Assembly: GCF_000430545.1 (NCBI RefSeq)
Contig: NZ_KE387163.1
Coordinates: 526,439-590,438 of the forward strand
Origin: Tenacibaculum ovolyticum DSM 18103
GTDB taxonomy: Bacteria; Bacteroidota; Bacteroidia; Flavobacteriales; Flavobacteriaceae
DNA: 64,000 bases
Reading direction: 5' to 3'
Positions 32,845-40,915 of the stretch are shown here, one piece after another. The notes below the pieces were generated by a model, which worked only from the letters and a program-made list of their open reading frames with translations, had not been told where the DNA came from and ran no database searches. How positions within the stretch are numbered: position 1 is the stretch's first letter; each line of letters opens with the position of its first letter. The position numbers and the translations under genes are program-made.

Positions 32845-33183
32845 TTAGCATCCATCACGATCAAGTTTATTTATTACATTTTGAATACCTAACTTTTCAT
32901 AATCAGTATCTCCAATACCGTATAATTCGATACATAATTTTTTTAATGCCCATGCTTCGTAAAAATATAAAGTGAACTTGATAGTTTTTTTTGCTTCAAA
33001 TAGATCTAGTTTCTTTTGAATGGTTTTATATTTTTTATCAAACATATCTGCCAATATCAAACCTATTGAAACCGCTACTTTTTCTTCTTTCTCAAGCAAT
33101 GAGAAGTTTAAATCATAAAGTTTGTTTGTGATTTTTCGAAGAGATATTAATTCGTTTATTTTTAAATTCAATTTCTTTTTCAT
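32845..33183 (-). CDS. Unknown small early-region protein
   Basis: This is a 112-residue all-helical protein (KLNLKINELISLRKITNKLY; FEAKKTIKFTLYFYEAWALK). No family is known to me. It overlaps nothing and lies 2 bp from the zinc-ribbon gene. Confidence 0.5.
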   Translation of the reverse strand: MKKKLNLKINELISLRKITNKLYDLNFSLLEKEEKVAVSIGLILADMFDKKYKTIQKKLDLFEAKKTIKFTLYFYEAWALKKLCIELYGIGDTDYEKLGIQNVINKLDRDGC

Positions 33184-33185
33184 GA

Positions 33186-33497
33186 CTAAATTTTTATACT
33201 TGTTACTAAATCACCTGTTCTATTACTGTAAAAATTTACTACGTTGGTAGCTTTTGCATATTTAGATTGCTCGAACCTTCGAAACATTGCGTTTACCAGT
33301 ATGTTTGCTTTTTTTCTATTCTTACTTAAATGGTTGTACCAAACAGGGTTGAATTTTCTGCCACCATTTCCCGCTATTTTTAAATCATTATTTCCATTTT
33401 TTAAAAGAATCACCATTTTTAATTCGCTACAATTCGGACAAGTAATTTTATTATTTGCTCCACAAGTACATTTCTTTAATTCGTTTTCTTGGCTCAT
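33186..33497 (-). CDS. Small zinc-ribbon protein
   Basis: This is a 103-residue protein with four cysteines near the N-terminus in a zinc-ribbon spacing (CTCGANNKITCPNCSELKMV, cysteines about 9, 11, 18 and 21). The rest is basic and helical (YNHLSKNRKKANILVNAMFR). It lies just downstream of the candidate replication gene, so it may assist replication. Confidence 0.5.
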   Translation of the reverse strand: MSQENELKKCTCGANNKITCPNCSELKMVILLKNGNNDLKIAGNGGRKFNPVWYNHLSKNRKKANILVNAMFRRFEQSKYAKATNVVNFYSNRTGDLVTSIKI

Positions 33498-33509
33498 GCT
33501 ATTTGGTTT

Positions 33510-35396
33510 TTATGCTAAAATTGTATTTTGATTATTAATTAAATTGGGTAGCGAAATAAGATATTCATGAGGTAAATTATCTTTTACGTAATTGAATAAT
33601 TGCTTGTAACTAAACTTTCCTAATTCGTATTTTTTTATTGCGTTTGTAAGCTTCTTTTGTGATGATAATCTGCGTTTTCTAATGTTAGAATCTTCTATTT
33701 GTTTTTTCCTTTCTGCTTCCTTTTTCTCCTGGTACTTTAAATGACTTTTCCATACTGAATGGAGCCCGTAAAAACCTAATTCATTTGATTTGGTACGTGT
33801 TTTATCAAAATATGCGAACGGAAATAATGCCTTTACTTCCTTCTTTTTAACAAACCATTTACGAGCAAATTCAAGTTTCCAACGATATTCTTTTAGTTTC
33901 TGAATAACCGTTAATTTGTGAACGATATTAGCAAACACTTGTGTTTTTAAAATATTGATAGTTTTGCGCCACTCCCCCACATAAACATTGTGATTTTTCC
34001 AAATTTTAGCAGAACTTTTAATAAAATCCTGAATTACTATCTGCTTAAACTCTTCATTACTAACAAGGGCATACTGTTCAACTTTTTGTAAGTAATCATA
34101 TCTTAAACCTTTGTAATTATTAAATTCACCACTAGCTAGTTTTTCAGCCAATAGGGTTTCATCTATAAAATTGGCAGTAAAATTTTCGGTTAGCAAATTG
34201 GTTTTACTCTTTGGTTCTGATATTTTAAGAAAATCGGGCTGTTTTATTTTTTTTTCGCCGCCGAAAGAAATTTCTTTTTTGTTACTTATCCCTTTGGTGT
34301 TCTCGTAGCTGTCCGCAGGACATTCGTCAGTGTTGCTTTCGTGTTCATTTGCCAGCATCGAACCGCATTTATAGAGAACTGTGCTATTTGCACAGTCTTT
34401 TATTTCTTTTTCTTTTAATTTAGTTCTAGTAGTATCAGTACTATCATGTAATTCTTTCCGATTAGAAGATTTAAAAAATTGAAAATCAGTGTTTTGTGAT
34501 TTTGGTGGATTTCCCTCTAAAACGGTTAAAATCTCAGGATTAAAATTCACTGAAATAGGTTTTTCTGAATTAATAAACTTATAATTCACCAATAAACCTG
34601 CCTCTCTAAACCTTTTAATGTGGTTTTGCGCTGTTTTTTTACAAATTCCTAACATTGCCCACCCTTCTCTTTTATGTTCTGCTAACTTCTTGTGATCTAT
34701 CTCTAACTTAGGAAGCTTATTTTTTAAAACAGAAGTAGGTTTATTCATTTGTAGAAGAAATGAATTTCTAGTTTTTAATTGCGACACATAAAAACCCGCT
34801 AAGGTTCTAAACATCATTTGCGAAAAAGGTTTTAAAGTCTGTTCTCTTTTTTTAGGTAAAATTTTATAAGCTAAAGGGGCATTAAACTCTGCTACTTTTT
34901 TATTATAATCACTAATAAAAAGCCTGTTGTTTTCTTTTTTAAACTTAGTAATTTCGCTTAGAAATTCTTTATTCGTAGTTTTTACAATTGATAAGTTATA
35001 AGCTGCTATTTTTTTGTTTTCTTGAGTAACCTTTTCATTATAAATTTCTTTATGCTTTCTAAAGTTATTCATTGCATCATTTACAGCTGCTTGGTTTAAG
35101 TACGGAAAGTTTATATATGAGTACTGTTTTTGCTCGTACTCTTGCTCTTTACCTCTTTTAAGTAGCAATAAACCATGTGTAGCATTAAACGCTTCTACCG
35201 ATTTATTATACTGTGTATCTGATACTTTATTTCTATACGCATTATCAATAAAATGTTTAATGGTATGCTCGGTTACTGCGTTTAACTTACGTTTTCTTAA
35301 ATTATCTTTAACAGCCTCATTATAAACACCAATACTATTAAGTATTAGTTTGCGTTTTTGCGTTTTGTTTGCGTTATTTTTTGTATTTTTGTTCAT
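33510..35396 (-). CDS. Candidate replication initiation protein
   Basis: This 628-residue protein carries a winged-helix-like part at residues about 250-300 (WAMLGICKKTAQNHIKRFRE, then AGLLVNYKF). The rest is helical, basic and rich in Lys and Asn, with no catalytic motif I can see. Its size, DNA-binding part and place at the head of the early block match plasmid- or phage-type replication proteins of bacteroidetes. It has an internal copy of a 17-bp motif (34282-34298) that also lies in the early leader. I cannot show which type of replication it starts. Confidence 0.4.
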   Translation of the reverse strand: MNKNTKNNANKTQKRKLILNSIGVYNEAVKDNLRKRKLNAVTEHTIKHFIDNAYRNKVSDTQYNKSVEAFNATHGLLLLKRGKEQEYEQKQYSYINFPYLNQAAVNDAMNNFRKHKEIYNEKVTQENKKIAAYNLSIVKTTNKEFLSEITKFKKENNRLFISDYNKKVAEFNAPLAYKILPKKREQTLKPFSQMMFRTLAGFYVSQLKTRNSFLLQMNKPTSVLKNKLPKLEIDHKKLAEHKREGWAMLGICKKTAQNHIKRFREAGLLVNYKFINSEKPISVNFNPEILTVLEGNPPKSQNTDFQFFKSSNRKELHDSTDTTRTKLKEKEIKDCANSTVLYKCGSMLANEHESNTDECPADSYENTKGISNKKEISFGGEKKIKQPDFLKISEPKSKTNLLTENFTANFIDETLLAEKLASGEFNNYKGLRYDYLQKVEQYALVSNEEFKQIVIQDFIKSSAKIWKNHNVYVGEWRKTINILKTQVFANIVHKLTVIQKLKEYRWKLEFARKWFVKKKEVKALFPFAYFDKTRTKSNELGFYGLHSVWKSHLKYQEKKEAERKKQIEDSNIRKRRLSSQKKLTNAIKKYELGKFSYKQLFNYVKDNLPHEYLISLPNLINNQNTILA

Positions 35397-35442
35397 AGGA
35401 AATAACGTGTTATATCTTTCTTTTTTAAGATTGGTTTTATCA

Positions 35443-35496
35443 TACTTATTCCTTTGGTAGAAAGTGGTAGAGGGTCGAAATTTCTAACCACTTTCT
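35443..35496. promoter_or_regulatory. Hairpin and repeat in the leader of the replication gene
   Basis: AGAAAGTGGT and ACCACTTTCT form a 10-bp stem (35459-35468 and 35487-35496). Next to it TACTTATTCCTTTGGT (35443-35458) is a one-mismatch copy of the 16-bp motif seen at 34283 and 36284. Together they may form an attenuator. Confidence 0.45.
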
Positions 35497-35502
35497 TTAT
35501 TT

Positions 35503-35808
35503 TTATGCTACTTTATTTACAACTTTACAATTACCTGCTCTATTAATTAAAAACTCATTTAATTTTCCTTTTAGTTCTAAGAGTTTATAGGATGCTAAAC
35601 ATTCTGAAGATTTAAATTTTTCTAAGAATTTTAAAAACTCGTTAAAAACACTGTTTTCACAAGTGATTAATGATTTAAAATTACTATTTGGTAAGTGGTT
35701 GGCTTTTCCTTTTACGTAAAAAACTTGTAGCTTTTCTGAAAAGAAAACTTGAATAATGTTTTGCGGTTTAATTGCGCAATTTTGTTTGGTAATTTGCCCT
35801 TTTTTCAT
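35503..35808 (-). CDS. Unknown small protein before the replication gene
   Basis: This 101-residue protein (MKKGQITKQNCAIKPQNIIQ ... GKLNEFLINRAGNCKVVNKVA) has no family I know. It is basic with short hydrophobic strands. It lies 106 bp before the candidate replication gene on the same strand. Confidence 0.5.
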   Translation of the reverse strand: MKKGQITKQNCAIKPQNIIQVFFSEKLQVFYVKGKANHLPNSNFKSLITCENSVFNEFLKFLEKFKSSECLASYKLLELKGKLNEFLINRAGNCKVVNKVA

Positions 35809-35982
35809 TGTTTAAATATTAAAATGGCAGACTAAGAACTTACTATGAAAAACTAAACTACAAACTTTATAAAACTCTCTTAATCTGCCAATATGTTAAT
35901 GATCTTAATTCTAAATATATAACGCAATAATTTTTGCGTTTTTGAATTAATGGCAGAAAAGAAAATCTGATAGGAAACATAT

Positions 35983-36117
35983 ATGAATAATACAATTGTA
36001 TACAGTAATTGTAATGGTTCTAAATGCAATACTGTTTCAATACAAGGCGATAATATTATCGTTCCTATTTTATTCGGTGTTGCAATAGGTTTAGTGATTG
36101 CTAAATCATTAAATTAA
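35983..36117 (+). CDS. Small cysteine-containing membrane peptide (44 residues)
   Basis: A 44-codon frame on the plus strand: MNNTIVYSNCNGSKCNTVSI, then QGDNIIVPILFGVAIGLVIA. It has two cysteines in a polar first half and one membrane helix at the end, and is followed by a strong terminator 4 bp after the stop. GATAGGAAACAT before the ATG is a possible ribosome site. It stands alone on this strand and is flanked by 23-bp direct repeats. Confidence 0.6.
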   Translation: MNNTIVYSNCNGSKCNTVSIQGDNIIVPILFGVAIGLVIAKSLN

Positions 36118-36121
36118 TTTT

Positions 36122-36148
36122 GCACCTGTTTTAAACAGGTGCTTTTTA
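36122..36148 (+). terminator. Intrinsic terminator
   Basis: GCACCTGTTT / AAACAGGTGC (36122-36131 and 36133-36142) is followed by TTTTTATTT, right after the plus-strand tiny gene. Confidence 0.9.
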
Positions 36149-36198
36149 TTTAATAAGACTTTCGTTTTCTGCCAATATGTTAATGATCTTTTAAAGAA

Positions 36199-36332
36199 AG
36201 TAACTCACAACTTTAGAAAAGGGCTAACTTTTAAGAATGTTACTTAGTAACGATGTTGTGAGTTACTGTTAGATAAGCTTTCTTACTTATCCCTTTGGTA
36301 TTTTTAACCGATTAATGCCCTTTTATCGGTTA
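36199..36332. promoter_or_regulatory. Structured leader region of the early block
   Basis: Perfect inverted repeat AGTAACTCACAAC (36199-36211) / GTTGTGAGTTACT (36255-36267), then a copy of the 17-bp motif (36283-36299), then a hairpin TAACCGAT / ATCGGTTA (36305-36332). No gene. This is probably the control region of early transcription or replication. Confidence 0.55.
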
Positions 36333-36362
36333 GTTAAATGCAAATTAAATTGCTTTATTATT

Positions 36363-36557
36363 TTATTTTACAATTCCGTTATTTTCCCAATATTTATTGA
36401 ATGAACTAATTGAAATCATTAACCCTGAATTTTTTCTATTTCCGTTTTTTGAAAACTTAATATCTCCAGTTTCTAATAACTTCAAAACAAAACTTCTTGA
36501 AACTCCTGTATCTTCCGCTATTTTTTTGGCTGTTACCCAATCTATCGCTGTTGTCAT
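36363..36557 (-). CDS. Excisionase/MerR-like small helix-turn-helix protein
   Basis: This is a 64-residue protein. I start it at ATG 36555-36557 (MTTAIDWVTAKKIAEDTGVS) because the pattern V-T-A-K-K-I-A-E-D-T-G-V-S-R-S-F-V is the helix-turn-helix that begins excisionase-type proteins. It is divergent from the CI-like gene across a palindromic operator region, so it may be the Cro-like or excision partner of the switch. Confidence 0.6.
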   Translation of the reverse strand: MTTAIDWVTAKKIAEDTGVSRSFVLKLLETGDIKFSKNGNRKNSGLMISISSFNKYWENNGIVK

Positions 36558-36642
36558 ATTTCTAATCGTTTTGAAAATGAGATATAAAAGCTCATTTTTA
36601 GTTTTACTGAACAATCTTACAACCCAACATATATCACTTATT

Positions 36643-36720
36643 TATGTATATTTGTTTTGTTGAAGACAAATATACATACATTTCAGTAAAATACAAGTAT
36701 TTCAGTATTTTTATTGAAAA
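36643..36720. promoter_or_regulatory. Operator region between divergent switch genes
   Basis: Perfect 13-bp inverted repeat TATGTATATTTGT (36643-36655) / ACAAATATACATA (36666-36678). Downstream ATTTCAGTA occurs twice (about 36680 and 36700) and an inverse TTTTACTGAA at about 36603, so there are several sites for a dimeric repressor. Confidence 0.65.
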
Positions 36721-36760
36721 ATGATTTAATTTACGTAAAAAAAACAAGCATTTAAGTACA

Positions 36761-37183
36761 ATGAATTTACCAGAGATTAATGATAGACTAAAGGATATAA
36801 TAGATTTTTGTAGTAATGGTAATGTGAGTGATTTTTCTAAAAAATTAAAAGGGATTTCTCAACAAAAATTGAATAGGCTTTTCAATTTAGATTCAAGAAC
36901 AAAAAAATACCCTACAATTTCTCAAGATATTATTACTGAAGTTTTAAGTGAAATTCCTGAGATTAACCCTACATGGTTTCTTTTAGGGAAAGGGGAAATG
37001 TTAAATAATGTTAATTTACCAGAATCATCTGAAATTAAATTCGAAAATATATCTGATGATGAGCTGTCTTTGTATATTATAAATAATAAAGAGCGATTAT
37101 TAAAGAATGAAGCACTTAGCATTTTTATTGAAAAGAGAGCTACAGAAATTGCAATTAAAATGTTGAAATCAGATATTGATTAA
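36761..37183 (+). CDS. CI-like phage repressor
   Basis: This 140-residue protein has an N-terminal helix-turn-helix of the Bacteroidota CI type: VSDFSKKLKGISQQKLNRLF, a middle part PTISQDIITEVLSEIPEINP and the typical WFLLGKGEMLNN. The C-terminal 55 residues are helical; there is no LexA-type peptidase. It is divergent from the excisionase-like gene and probably holds the element silent. Its end overlaps the convergent gene at 37169 by 15 bp. Confidence 0.8.
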   Translation: MNLPEINDRLKDIIDFCSNGNVSDFSKKLKGISQQKLNRLFNLDSRTKKYPTISQDIITEVLSEIPEINPTWFLLGKGEMLNNVNLPESSEIKFENISDDELSLYIINNKERLLKNEALSIFIEKRATEIAIKMLKSDID

Positions 37184-37447
37184 AATGTAGCTCTTTTCAA
37201 AATCATTTAAATTTAGATTGTTATTTAATTTAAACTTTATTTCTTTAAGAATTCTTATTTCTTTTAAATCTTTATTTATATTATACTCAATGTTCTTTAT
37301 ATTATTCGATTTTACAAATTCTATTTGATCAGTTAATTGTTTTTTATAATCACCTGATAATATTCTTCCCTCTTTGTATTCAAAAGAAAGTGTTTCTAAG
37401 TCTTGTAATTTCTTTTTGTAATCTTTTATTTTTTTTCTATTGTTCAT
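37169..37447 (-). CDS. Unknown coiled-coil protein
   Basis: This 92-residue, very charged protein (RKKIKDYKKKLQDLETLSFE; INKDLKEIRILKEIKFKLNN) is a predicted coiled coil. No family. It lies 6 bp from the four-helix membrane gene and probably forms a unit with it and the lipoprotein gene. Confidence 0.45.
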   Translation of the reverse strand: MNNRKKIKDYKKKLQDLETLSFEYKEGRILSGDYKKQLTDQIEFVKSNNIKNIEYNINKDLKEIRILKEIKFKLNNNLNLNDFEKSYILINI

Positions 37448-37453
37448 TCAGTA

Positions 37454-37993
37454 CTATTTCTTTATTTCTGAATTAATAAAATCTAAACCTTTCTCTAATA
37501 ATCTTTCTTTGTACTGAAAAGATATTTTAATTAATTTTATGTAATTCATTAATTTTAAAATTAGAAAAACAGATATAGCAGAAATACATAATCCAATAAA
37601 AAGATATGCTAAAATATTAAAATCTACACCAGGAATAAATACCCATGACATAAAAAACACTCCACATATAAAAGGAGATAATAAAGAGTATTTTAAATTT
37701 ATTTTGTAAAATTCAATATTATCCTTTGATAATATTGGTATTAAAATTAATAGACCAGAAACTAAAAAAAGTAAACTAGCATGAGTTCCTGCACTATATA
37801 AAAATCTATGAATACTAGAGTATCCAAAAAATTTTTCTTCTAATTTATCGTCAGGAAAAAGGACATGAATAAAAGGTAATATTCCACTAATATAGATTAG
37901 AACATTACCCAATGTTTCAAAAGTTAAATACTTGAATGATTTATTACCCTTTTGTAGTTGGAGTCTCAACTTTATCTTTGTCAATAAGTTCAT
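37454..37993 (-). CDS. Four-helix membrane protein of unknown function
   Basis: This 179-residue protein has four membrane helices (GNVLIYISGILPFIHVLF; SAGTHASLLFLVSGLLILIP; LLSPFICGVFFMSWVFI; ILAYLFIGLCISAISVFLIL) and a charged end. The start ATG overlaps the preceding 49-residue lipoprotein gene by 50 bp in another frame. Expression from the prophage side of the switch would fit an immunity or exclusion function, but that is not shown. Confidence 0.5.
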   Translation of the reverse strand: MNLLTKIKLRLQLQKGNKSFKYLTFETLGNVLIYISGILPFIHVLFPDDKLEEKFFGYSSIHRFLYSAGTHASLLFLVSGLLILIPILSKDNIEFYKINLKYSLLSPFICGVFFMSWVFIPGVDFNILAYLFIGLCISAISVFLILKLMNYIKLIKISFQYKERLLEKGLDFINSEIKK

Positions 37994-38093
37994 TTCGTCT
38001 TTCTTTTTCTACTAAATTTTCTTCAGTGTTATCTGTACAACTAGTTAACACTACTAAACTAAACATTGCTAATACTACCAATACTTTTTTCAT
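37944..38093 (-). CDS. Small lipoprotein (49 residues)
   Basis: ATG at 38091-38093 gives MKKVLVVLAMFSLVVLTSCT, then DNTEENLVEKERRNELIDKD and a TTKG end. The lipobox VLTSC places the lipid on Cys19. Small prophage lipoproteins often block superinfecting phages at the envelope. It overlaps the start of the next gene. Confidence 0.65.
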   Translation of the reverse strand: MKKVLVVLAMFSLVVLTSCTDNTEENLVEKERRNELIDKDKVETPTTKG

Positions 38094-38449
38094 TTTTACT
38101 TTATTTAAATTAATTTAAAAAAAGTAAAAATAGAGGTATTTTAGATTAAGTATTCATCTGTTGAAGATTTTTCATTTTAATTTTTAGCAAATTAACATAA
38201 TTTGTTATTAAAACACAATACCCATTACCCCTACATTAAATAGGGACAACCCTATTTTCATTAACATTTCTTTAACGTTTTAAATCTTATTACATTTAAA
38301 TAAAAATTATTTCGAAATAAGTAGTGATTATACGGCAAATAAAAACTCAAAATACAAGTAGTGTATTTTGAGTTTAGAGTAATAATATTGTATAAATTTA
38401 ATGAAGAATTTGGTTTGGTTTTTATCTCAGTTCTTTATCGTCCGAAATT
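38094..38449. other. Gene-free boundary of core and right cargo arm
   Basis: I see no gene. A hairpin AAACTCAAAATAC / GTATTTTGAGTTT (38343-38375) is likely a terminator for the TIR gene, which ends at 38450. Confidence 0.5.
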
Positions 38450-39217
38450 TTATATCACTAAATTCATATCAATTTGATAACCGCTGTTTCTCATTTCTTT
38501 TGCTAAACTCAATTTCCATTCTTCATCTGTTGAAATATATACTACTCCAGAAATATCATTTGGTTTTTCTAATTGACCTCTAACTAATGCACAAACATTT
38601 TCTCTTCCTATTTTGCCAATTAAAAAACCGTGCTCAAAAACTACATTTTGTCGAGCTCTTGATTTCAATTCACTTTTTTCAGATTTTTTATTTCCAACAT
38701 CACAAGGTGTGTATAGAGCAATTCCAAATCCAACATTTGAATATTCTTCAATCTTTTCAATTATAGTCTTTCCTGAACTGGCTTGTTCGTGAAGTATTAT
38801 AGACTCCAGATTTAATTTTTCAACAAATCTTGCTACTTCGTTTTTTAATAATTCATCGTGTCCGTGAACAATAAAAACTTTAGTTAAATCAAGTTCTTTA
38901 GTTGAAATATGCCCTTTTATGTCATTTTTTGGTGTAATTCTTAAACAAGAAGTTAAAGCACTAACAATTATAGTTTTTTCTTTTTCAAATGTGTCTGTGT
39001 AATTTCCGTCAAGGTTACTCATTTCAAACCTTTCATAAATTCTCCAAGGTGCACTATCTCTTCCATAGTTCCTTAATACAAACTCTTCACACTCGGCAAT
39101 CCAAGCTTGCATATTGACATTTGGTCTGCTATAAGTTCCGTTTTGTGAATTATAATGATTTGTTTGAAAAGTATGTTTTTTAGCTTCTTGGATTAATTCT
39201 CTAATTTTTTCATTCAT
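38450..39217 (-). CDS. TIR-like nucleotide-binding protein (Cap12/PCTIR type)
   Basis: This is a 255-residue protein. Residues about 112-250 are the TIR-like domain of the CAP12/Pycsar-effector family: VFIVHGHD (114-121), the Glu in LHEQASSGKTIIEKIEE, ALYTPCDVG and RARQNVVFEHGFLIGKIGRENV with the likely catalytic Glu195. Such domains cleave NAD+ when activated in CBASS or related defence. The N-terminal 100 residues are helical and may sense the trigger. No cyclase gene is next to it, so it may act alone or with a distant partner. It is in the cargo arm. Confidence 0.8.
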   Translation of the reverse strand: MNEKIRELIQEAKKHTFQTNHYNSQNGTYSRPNVNMQAWIAECEEFVLRNYGRDSAPWRIYERFEMSNLDGNYTDTFEKEKTIIVSALTSCLRITPKNDIKGHISTKELDLTKVFIVHGHDELLKNEVARFVEKLNLESIILHEQASSGKTIIEKIEEYSNVGFGIALYTPCDVGNKKSEKSELKSRARQNVVFEHGFLIGKIGRENVCALVRGQLEKPNDISGVVYISTDEEWKLSLAKEMRNSGYQIDMNLVI

Positions 39218-39227
39218 TGACGAAATT

Positions 39228-39262
39228 TTGTTTTAATTGTGCCTAACGCATGGATAAACACC
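39228..39262. repeat. Cassette-junction-like repeat
   Basis: On the minus strand GTGTTTATCCATGCGTTAGG lies between the HEPN-like and TIR genes. GTTTATCC and GTTAG also occur in that order between the next two genes (39940-40010). GTTAGGC fits the GTTRRRY core pattern of attC sites. Confidence 0.4.
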
Positions 39263-39274
39263 TGTTTTTTATGC

Positions 39275-39928
39275 TTACTCAAAATATATTTTCGAAATAA
39301 AACTATTTATAGTTCTTATAAAATTCCTAATAGTAATGTCATTCTCAAATTCGATAAGGATATTATTGTTTGTATTATCAATAAATGTTAAACCTTTTAT
39401 CTCTTTAATTGAATTTATTCGTCGTTTAGATGTCGATTTTTTCATAAATGAATTTGAATTATGAACAAATAGATTTCGTAAATGATTGTATTGACAAATT
39501 TCTTTCCACTCAGTATTTACTGGTTCAAAATCAATATTTATTACTTTCTCTAAATAAGTCTTAAACTTAAATATTCCTTTCCCTGAAATATCCTCAATTT
39601 TTAAATTCTTTTTCTTTTCAGTGATAGAGCAAAGTTCCAACATTGTTTGTTCTAAAAAAGAATACAGAGAGATAATTATAGAACTATAGTATAATTGTAA
39701 AGTATTCGTTTTTATATACATTTCTTCATTATCATATAATGAAGATGCAATCTCATAATCATCAATTACTTCATATTCTTTAATATAAGATTTCAATTTT
39801 TCATCAATAGATGAATTCGTGATTTTAAGATATTCTTTAAATGATTCAATATCAAATTCAAATCTTTGAAAACTAAAATCAGAATTATTAAATTCATCTC
39901 GGGGGTTTTTACTAATTCCAAATATCAT
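39275..39928 (-). CDS. HEPN-like protein
   Basis: This 217-residue all-helical protein has the HEPN nuclease motif R-N-x3-H at Arg151-His156 (NHLRNLFVHNSNSF), preceded by a long helix SSIIISLYSFLEQTMLELCS typical of the fold. HEPN domains are RNases in toxin-antitoxin and abortive-infection systems. There is no clear antitoxin gene beside it. It precedes the TIR gene on the same strand and the two could be one system, though repeats between them suggest separate cassettes. Confidence 0.6.
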   Translation of the reverse strand: MIFGISKNPRDEFNNSDFSFQRFEFDIESFKEYLKITNSSIDEKLKSYIKEYEVIDDYEIASSLYDNEEMYIKTNTLQLYYSSIIISLYSFLEQTMLELCSITEKKKNLKIEDISGKGIFKFKTYLEKVINIDFEPVNTEWKEICQYNHLRNLFVHNSNSFMKKSTSKRRINSIKEIKGLTFIDNTNNNILIEFENDITIRNFIRTINSFISKIYFE

Positions 39929-39939
39929 TTTTTCTTATT

Positions 39940-40010
39940 GTATCTAACAGTCTTGTGTATGAAACGTAGCGCGTGTAAAAGGACGCTAATTTTTCGGATA
40001 AACACAGAGC
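39940..40010. repeat. Cassette-junction-like repeat
   Basis: On the minus strand TGTGTTTATCC is followed by CACGCGCTACG and CTGTTAGATAC. The order GTTTATCC ... GTTAG matches the junction at 39228-39262. Confidence 0.4.
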
Positions 40011-40775
40011 CTAATTTTTATGTTTTGTTTTTAAATTTTTTTCTAAAACTTTGTCTTTCTTCTTTTGCATTTTTTCCATTTCATCGCTATATTTTTTTGC
40101 ATTTTCCACTCTGTCAAAACTTTCTAATAATGCAAAAAAGAGGTGTCCTTCTTTTGATGTAAATATGTCATAAGAATTAATATCTCCTTCAGTTTTACTC
40201 TTAAGTGACGGAATCATTTCGCATAATCCATATGAGACCAGTTTAGGACCTAATTGATAGTATAAAAATACACCTTCGGTTCCAGAGTAATCCCAGTCAA
40301 TGCCACTGCTGAAATAAGATATAAATAATCTAAAGTAGGTCAGCAAGTCCAATTCTTTCAGTCCAGTTTTGCTTCTTATACTTGGAGGTGTCTCGATATA
40401 TGTAGTCAACAATATGTTATTCAAATCTCCATAACGATAATTTCCAACTTTTTTATTTAGGAATTCTCTACGCTGTTTTTCAGCTTTTTTATTAAATTTT
40501 AAATAGATATAATATACTAAAATTAGGAGTATCGATATAATCAGCAGAGCATAAAGTTTAATTTCAAGATTTAAAAAATTACTAAATACTTCTTTTATTG
40601 ATATGCTTTTAATGAATGCGTAAATAAATGCAGAAACAAATGGTAATGAAATAAGAATTCCATTAGCTATAAGTTTGCTAAAAACGGAATCAGTCCAAAT
40701 TTTCAAAAACAGATTTTTAGATTCAGCTTCTTCTGTTTCTTTTTTAGTAATATTTATTTCTTGTTTATCTTTCAT
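40011..40775 (-). CDS. Two-helix membrane protein, cargo gene
   Basis: This 254-residue protein has two membrane helices at residues about 38-55 (ILISLPFVSAFIYAFIKS) and 72-90 (LYALLIISILLILVYYIYLK). A cytosolic part of 150 residues follows, of no known family (LNNILLTTYIETPPSIRSKT; IDWDYSGTEGVFLYYQLGPK), with a basic end (KKKDKVLEKNLKTKHKN). The outline, two helices plus a sensing domain, is like membrane effectors of defence systems, but that is only a resemblance. Confidence 0.5.
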   Translation of the reverse strand: MKDKQEINITKKETEEAESKNLFLKIWTDSVFSKLIANGILISLPFVSAFIYAFIKSISIKEVFSNFLNLEIKLYALLIISILLILVYYIYLKFNKKAEKQRREFLNKKVGNYRYGDLNNILLTTYIETPPSIRSKTGLKELDLLTYFRLFISYFSSGIDWDYSGTEGVFLYYQLGPKLVSYGLCEMIPSLKSKTEGDINSYDIFTSKEGHLFFALLESFDRVENAKKYSDEMEKMQKKKDKVLEKNLKTKHKN

Positions 40776-40787
40776 TTTTCAGCTTGT

Positions 40788-40905
40788 TGCCAACAACGGG
40801 GTATATGTACTGGTACATATATATCCATTATATTTCTTTAACAAATTAAGTTTTTTTTTATTAATTTAAAGCTTTGAAACACTTTAAATTTAAACAGTTA
40901 CTTTA
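40788..40905 (-). repeat. Dispersed cargo-arm repeat, copy A
   Basis: Contains TATATGTAC TG GTACATATA (40802-40821) and AATTTAAAG ... CTTTAAATT. It is related over about 115 bp to 42014-42127 and 44204-44317 and lies 13 bp before the start of the membrane protein gene. Confidence 0.75.
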
Positions 40906-40915
40906 TCAATTATAA

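Larger units (their letters stand above)
35884..36190. repeat. 23-bp direct repeat flanking a tiny gene
   Basis: The 23-base sequence starting TCTGCCAATATGTTAATGAT and ending CTT occurs at 35884-35906 and 36168-36190. Inverted copies of TGGCAGA lie at 35825-35831 and 35951-35957. It may be an origin or an early operator. Confidence 0.65.
17101..37183. mobile_element. Provirus-like core of the element (candidate tailless phage)
   Basis: The core holds a long minus-strand block of about 16 structural and lysis-type genes (17337-29364), a minus-strand block of small early genes ending at a candidate replication gene (29662-35808), and a divergent CI-like switch (36363-37183). Lysozyme, holin-like and spike-like proteins, beta-rich small proteins and many one-helix membrane proteins speak for a virion. 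The lack of terminase, portal, protease and tail genes speaks against a tailed phage. The reading as a tailless, perhaps membrane-containing virus is an inference. Confidence 0.55.

Noticed and set aside
17101..37183. Tailed-phage prophage
   Set aside because: No terminase, portal, head protease, tape measure or sheath protein can be seen, and the block is too small for a full tail module.
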